Notes under the pieces: model-generated
Seen by the model: the letters and a program-made list of their open reading frames with translations, nothing else
Databases searched by the model: none
Told to the model about the DNA's origin: nothing
In this document: positions 5,416 through 6,033 of the stretch, in pieces
Numbering within the stretch: the stretch's first letter is position 1
Layout: each line of letters starts with the position of its first letter
Program-made: the position numbers and the translations under genes
DNA from: an uncultured Bryobacterales bacterium
Lineage (GTDB): Bacteria; Acidobacteriota; Terriglobia; Bryobacterales; UBA6623
Assembly (NCBI GenBank): GCA_946887065.1
Contig: CAMPKL010000255.1
Span: 1 to 6,033 of the forward strand
Reading direction: 5' to 3'
DNA: 6,033 bases

Positions 5416-6033
5416 GTGGAAGAATTTTTCACAACACTGCGCCGGCTGCTGGAGCAGATCGGCGCGTTCTGGGCGTCCTTGAACCAGCGCGGCCGGATCA
5501 CATTGCTCGTTGTCGCGACCCTGGTCCTGAGCTTAATCGGGGTCTTCGTTTGGCGTTCGAACGTTCGTGACTATCGGTCTCTCTATTCCGGCCTTAACGC
5601 TCAGGAGGCAGGCAGAATCGTCGCCCGGCTTGAGACGATGGAGGTGCCTTACCGGCTGGAGACGAACGGCACAACGATCCTGGTTTCGCAGAAAGAACTC
5701 GACCGCGTGCGGCTGCAACTTGCTACGGAGGGCTTACCCGAGAGCGGACGCCTCGGTTTCGAGATCTTCGACGAAGCCAATTTCGGCGCGACCGAGTTTG
5801 CCGAGCGCATAAACTTCCAGCGAGCCCTCGAGGGCGAGCTCGAACGAACCATGTCATCGCTGGCGGAAGTCGCTCAAGCGCGCGCCCACCTCACCCTGCC
5901 GGAGCGCTCGGTTTTCCTTGGGCAGGACGAGGCCGCCAAGGCGTCCATCGTCGTGCGCCTTCACGGTGGACACGAGCTATCCAAAGAACAGACCCGCGCG
6001 ATCTCTTACCTTGTGGCCAGCGCCGTCGAAGGG
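5416..6033 (+). CDS. fliF: Flagellar MS-ring protein FliF (5' part; continues beyond window)
   Basis: FliF is the inner-membrane MS-ring on which the rest of the flagellum and the type III export gate assemble. The frame runs without a stop from GTG 5416 to the last base (206 codons); the full protein is usually over 500 residues. Residues 28-46 form the first membrane helix (ITLLVVATLVLSLIGVFVW). The conserved YRSLYSGL follows at 53-60, then the ring-building motif region: RLETMEVPYRLE, LVSQKELDRVRLQLA with GLPESG, and ANFGATEFAERINFQRALEGEL, all typical of FliF/YscJ-like domains. The segment with RAHLTLPERSVFL is also characteristic. An in-frame TAG at 5407-5409 excludes earlier starts. The ribosome-binding site is weak, so coupling to fliE, 20 bases upstream, is likely. 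Confidence 0.95.
   Translation, partial: MEEFFTTLRRLLEQIGAFWASLNQRGRITLLVVATLVLSLIGVFVWRSNVRDYRSLYSGLNAQEAGRIVARLETMEVPYRLETNGTTILVSQKELDRVRLQLATEGLPESGRLGFEIFDEANFGATEFAERINFQRALEGELERTMSSLAEVAQARAHLTLPERSVFLGQDEAAKASIVVRLHGGHELSKEQTRAISYLVASAVEG

Noticed and set aside
1..6033. tRNA, rRNA, CRISPR array, insertion sequence, phage or toxin-antitoxin module
   Set aside because: No repeat array, transposase motif, terminal repeats or RNA-gene signature was seen; all sizeable coding stretches are accounted for by housekeeping and flagellar genes.

Overview
The window looks like chromosomal DNA from a GC-rich, flagellated, Gram-negative-type (diderm) bacterium. The Hfq core (with FDKY and [11 protein letters not shown]), the lytic transglycosylase and the flgB-flgC-fliE-fliF order would fit Acidobacteriota. 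That placement rests on remembered family resemblance, not on a search, so treat it as tentative. Six of the eight visible start codons are GTG or TTG. Genes are packed tightly; the longest non-coding stretch is about 227 bases.

Left part (1-2047): the 3' end of a lytic transglycosylase gene on the plus strand runs into, and overlaps by 23 bases, the convergent minus-strand gene hflX. hflX (ribosome-associated GTPase) lies directly downstream of hfq (RNA chaperone), the classical hfq-hflX pair, with a 12-base gap. hfq must start at an internal TTG at 2047; the much longer open frame upstream of it is spurious.

Middle (2048-3268): a divergent control region holds two perfect 6-bp inverted repeats and candidate -10 elements for both directions. 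It is followed by a plus-strand gene for an uncharacterised membrane protein with a DUF697/YcjF-type C-terminal domain. The 109-base gap after that gene holds a perfect 9-bp inverted repeat and a strong-looking match to a flagellar sigma-28 (FliA) promoter.

Right part (3269-6033): a sigma-54 activator made of an AAA+ domain and a Fis-type helix-turn-helix, with no sensor domain, is followed at once by flgB, flgC, fliE and the start of fliF, which runs off the window. These encode the proximal rod, the rod/MS-ring adaptor and the MS-ring, the earliest parts of the flagellar basal body. Spacing and ribosome-binding sites that overlap stop codons indicate one operon led by its own regulator. The possible sigma-28 promoter ahead of that regulator is the most interesting signal: it would let a normally late flagellar sigma factor feed back on the top of the cascade.

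I found no RNA gene, CRISPR array, insertion sequence or integration signature. I see no clear evidence of an undescribed multi-gene system. The novelty here is in the regulatory layout and in the DUF697 protein.
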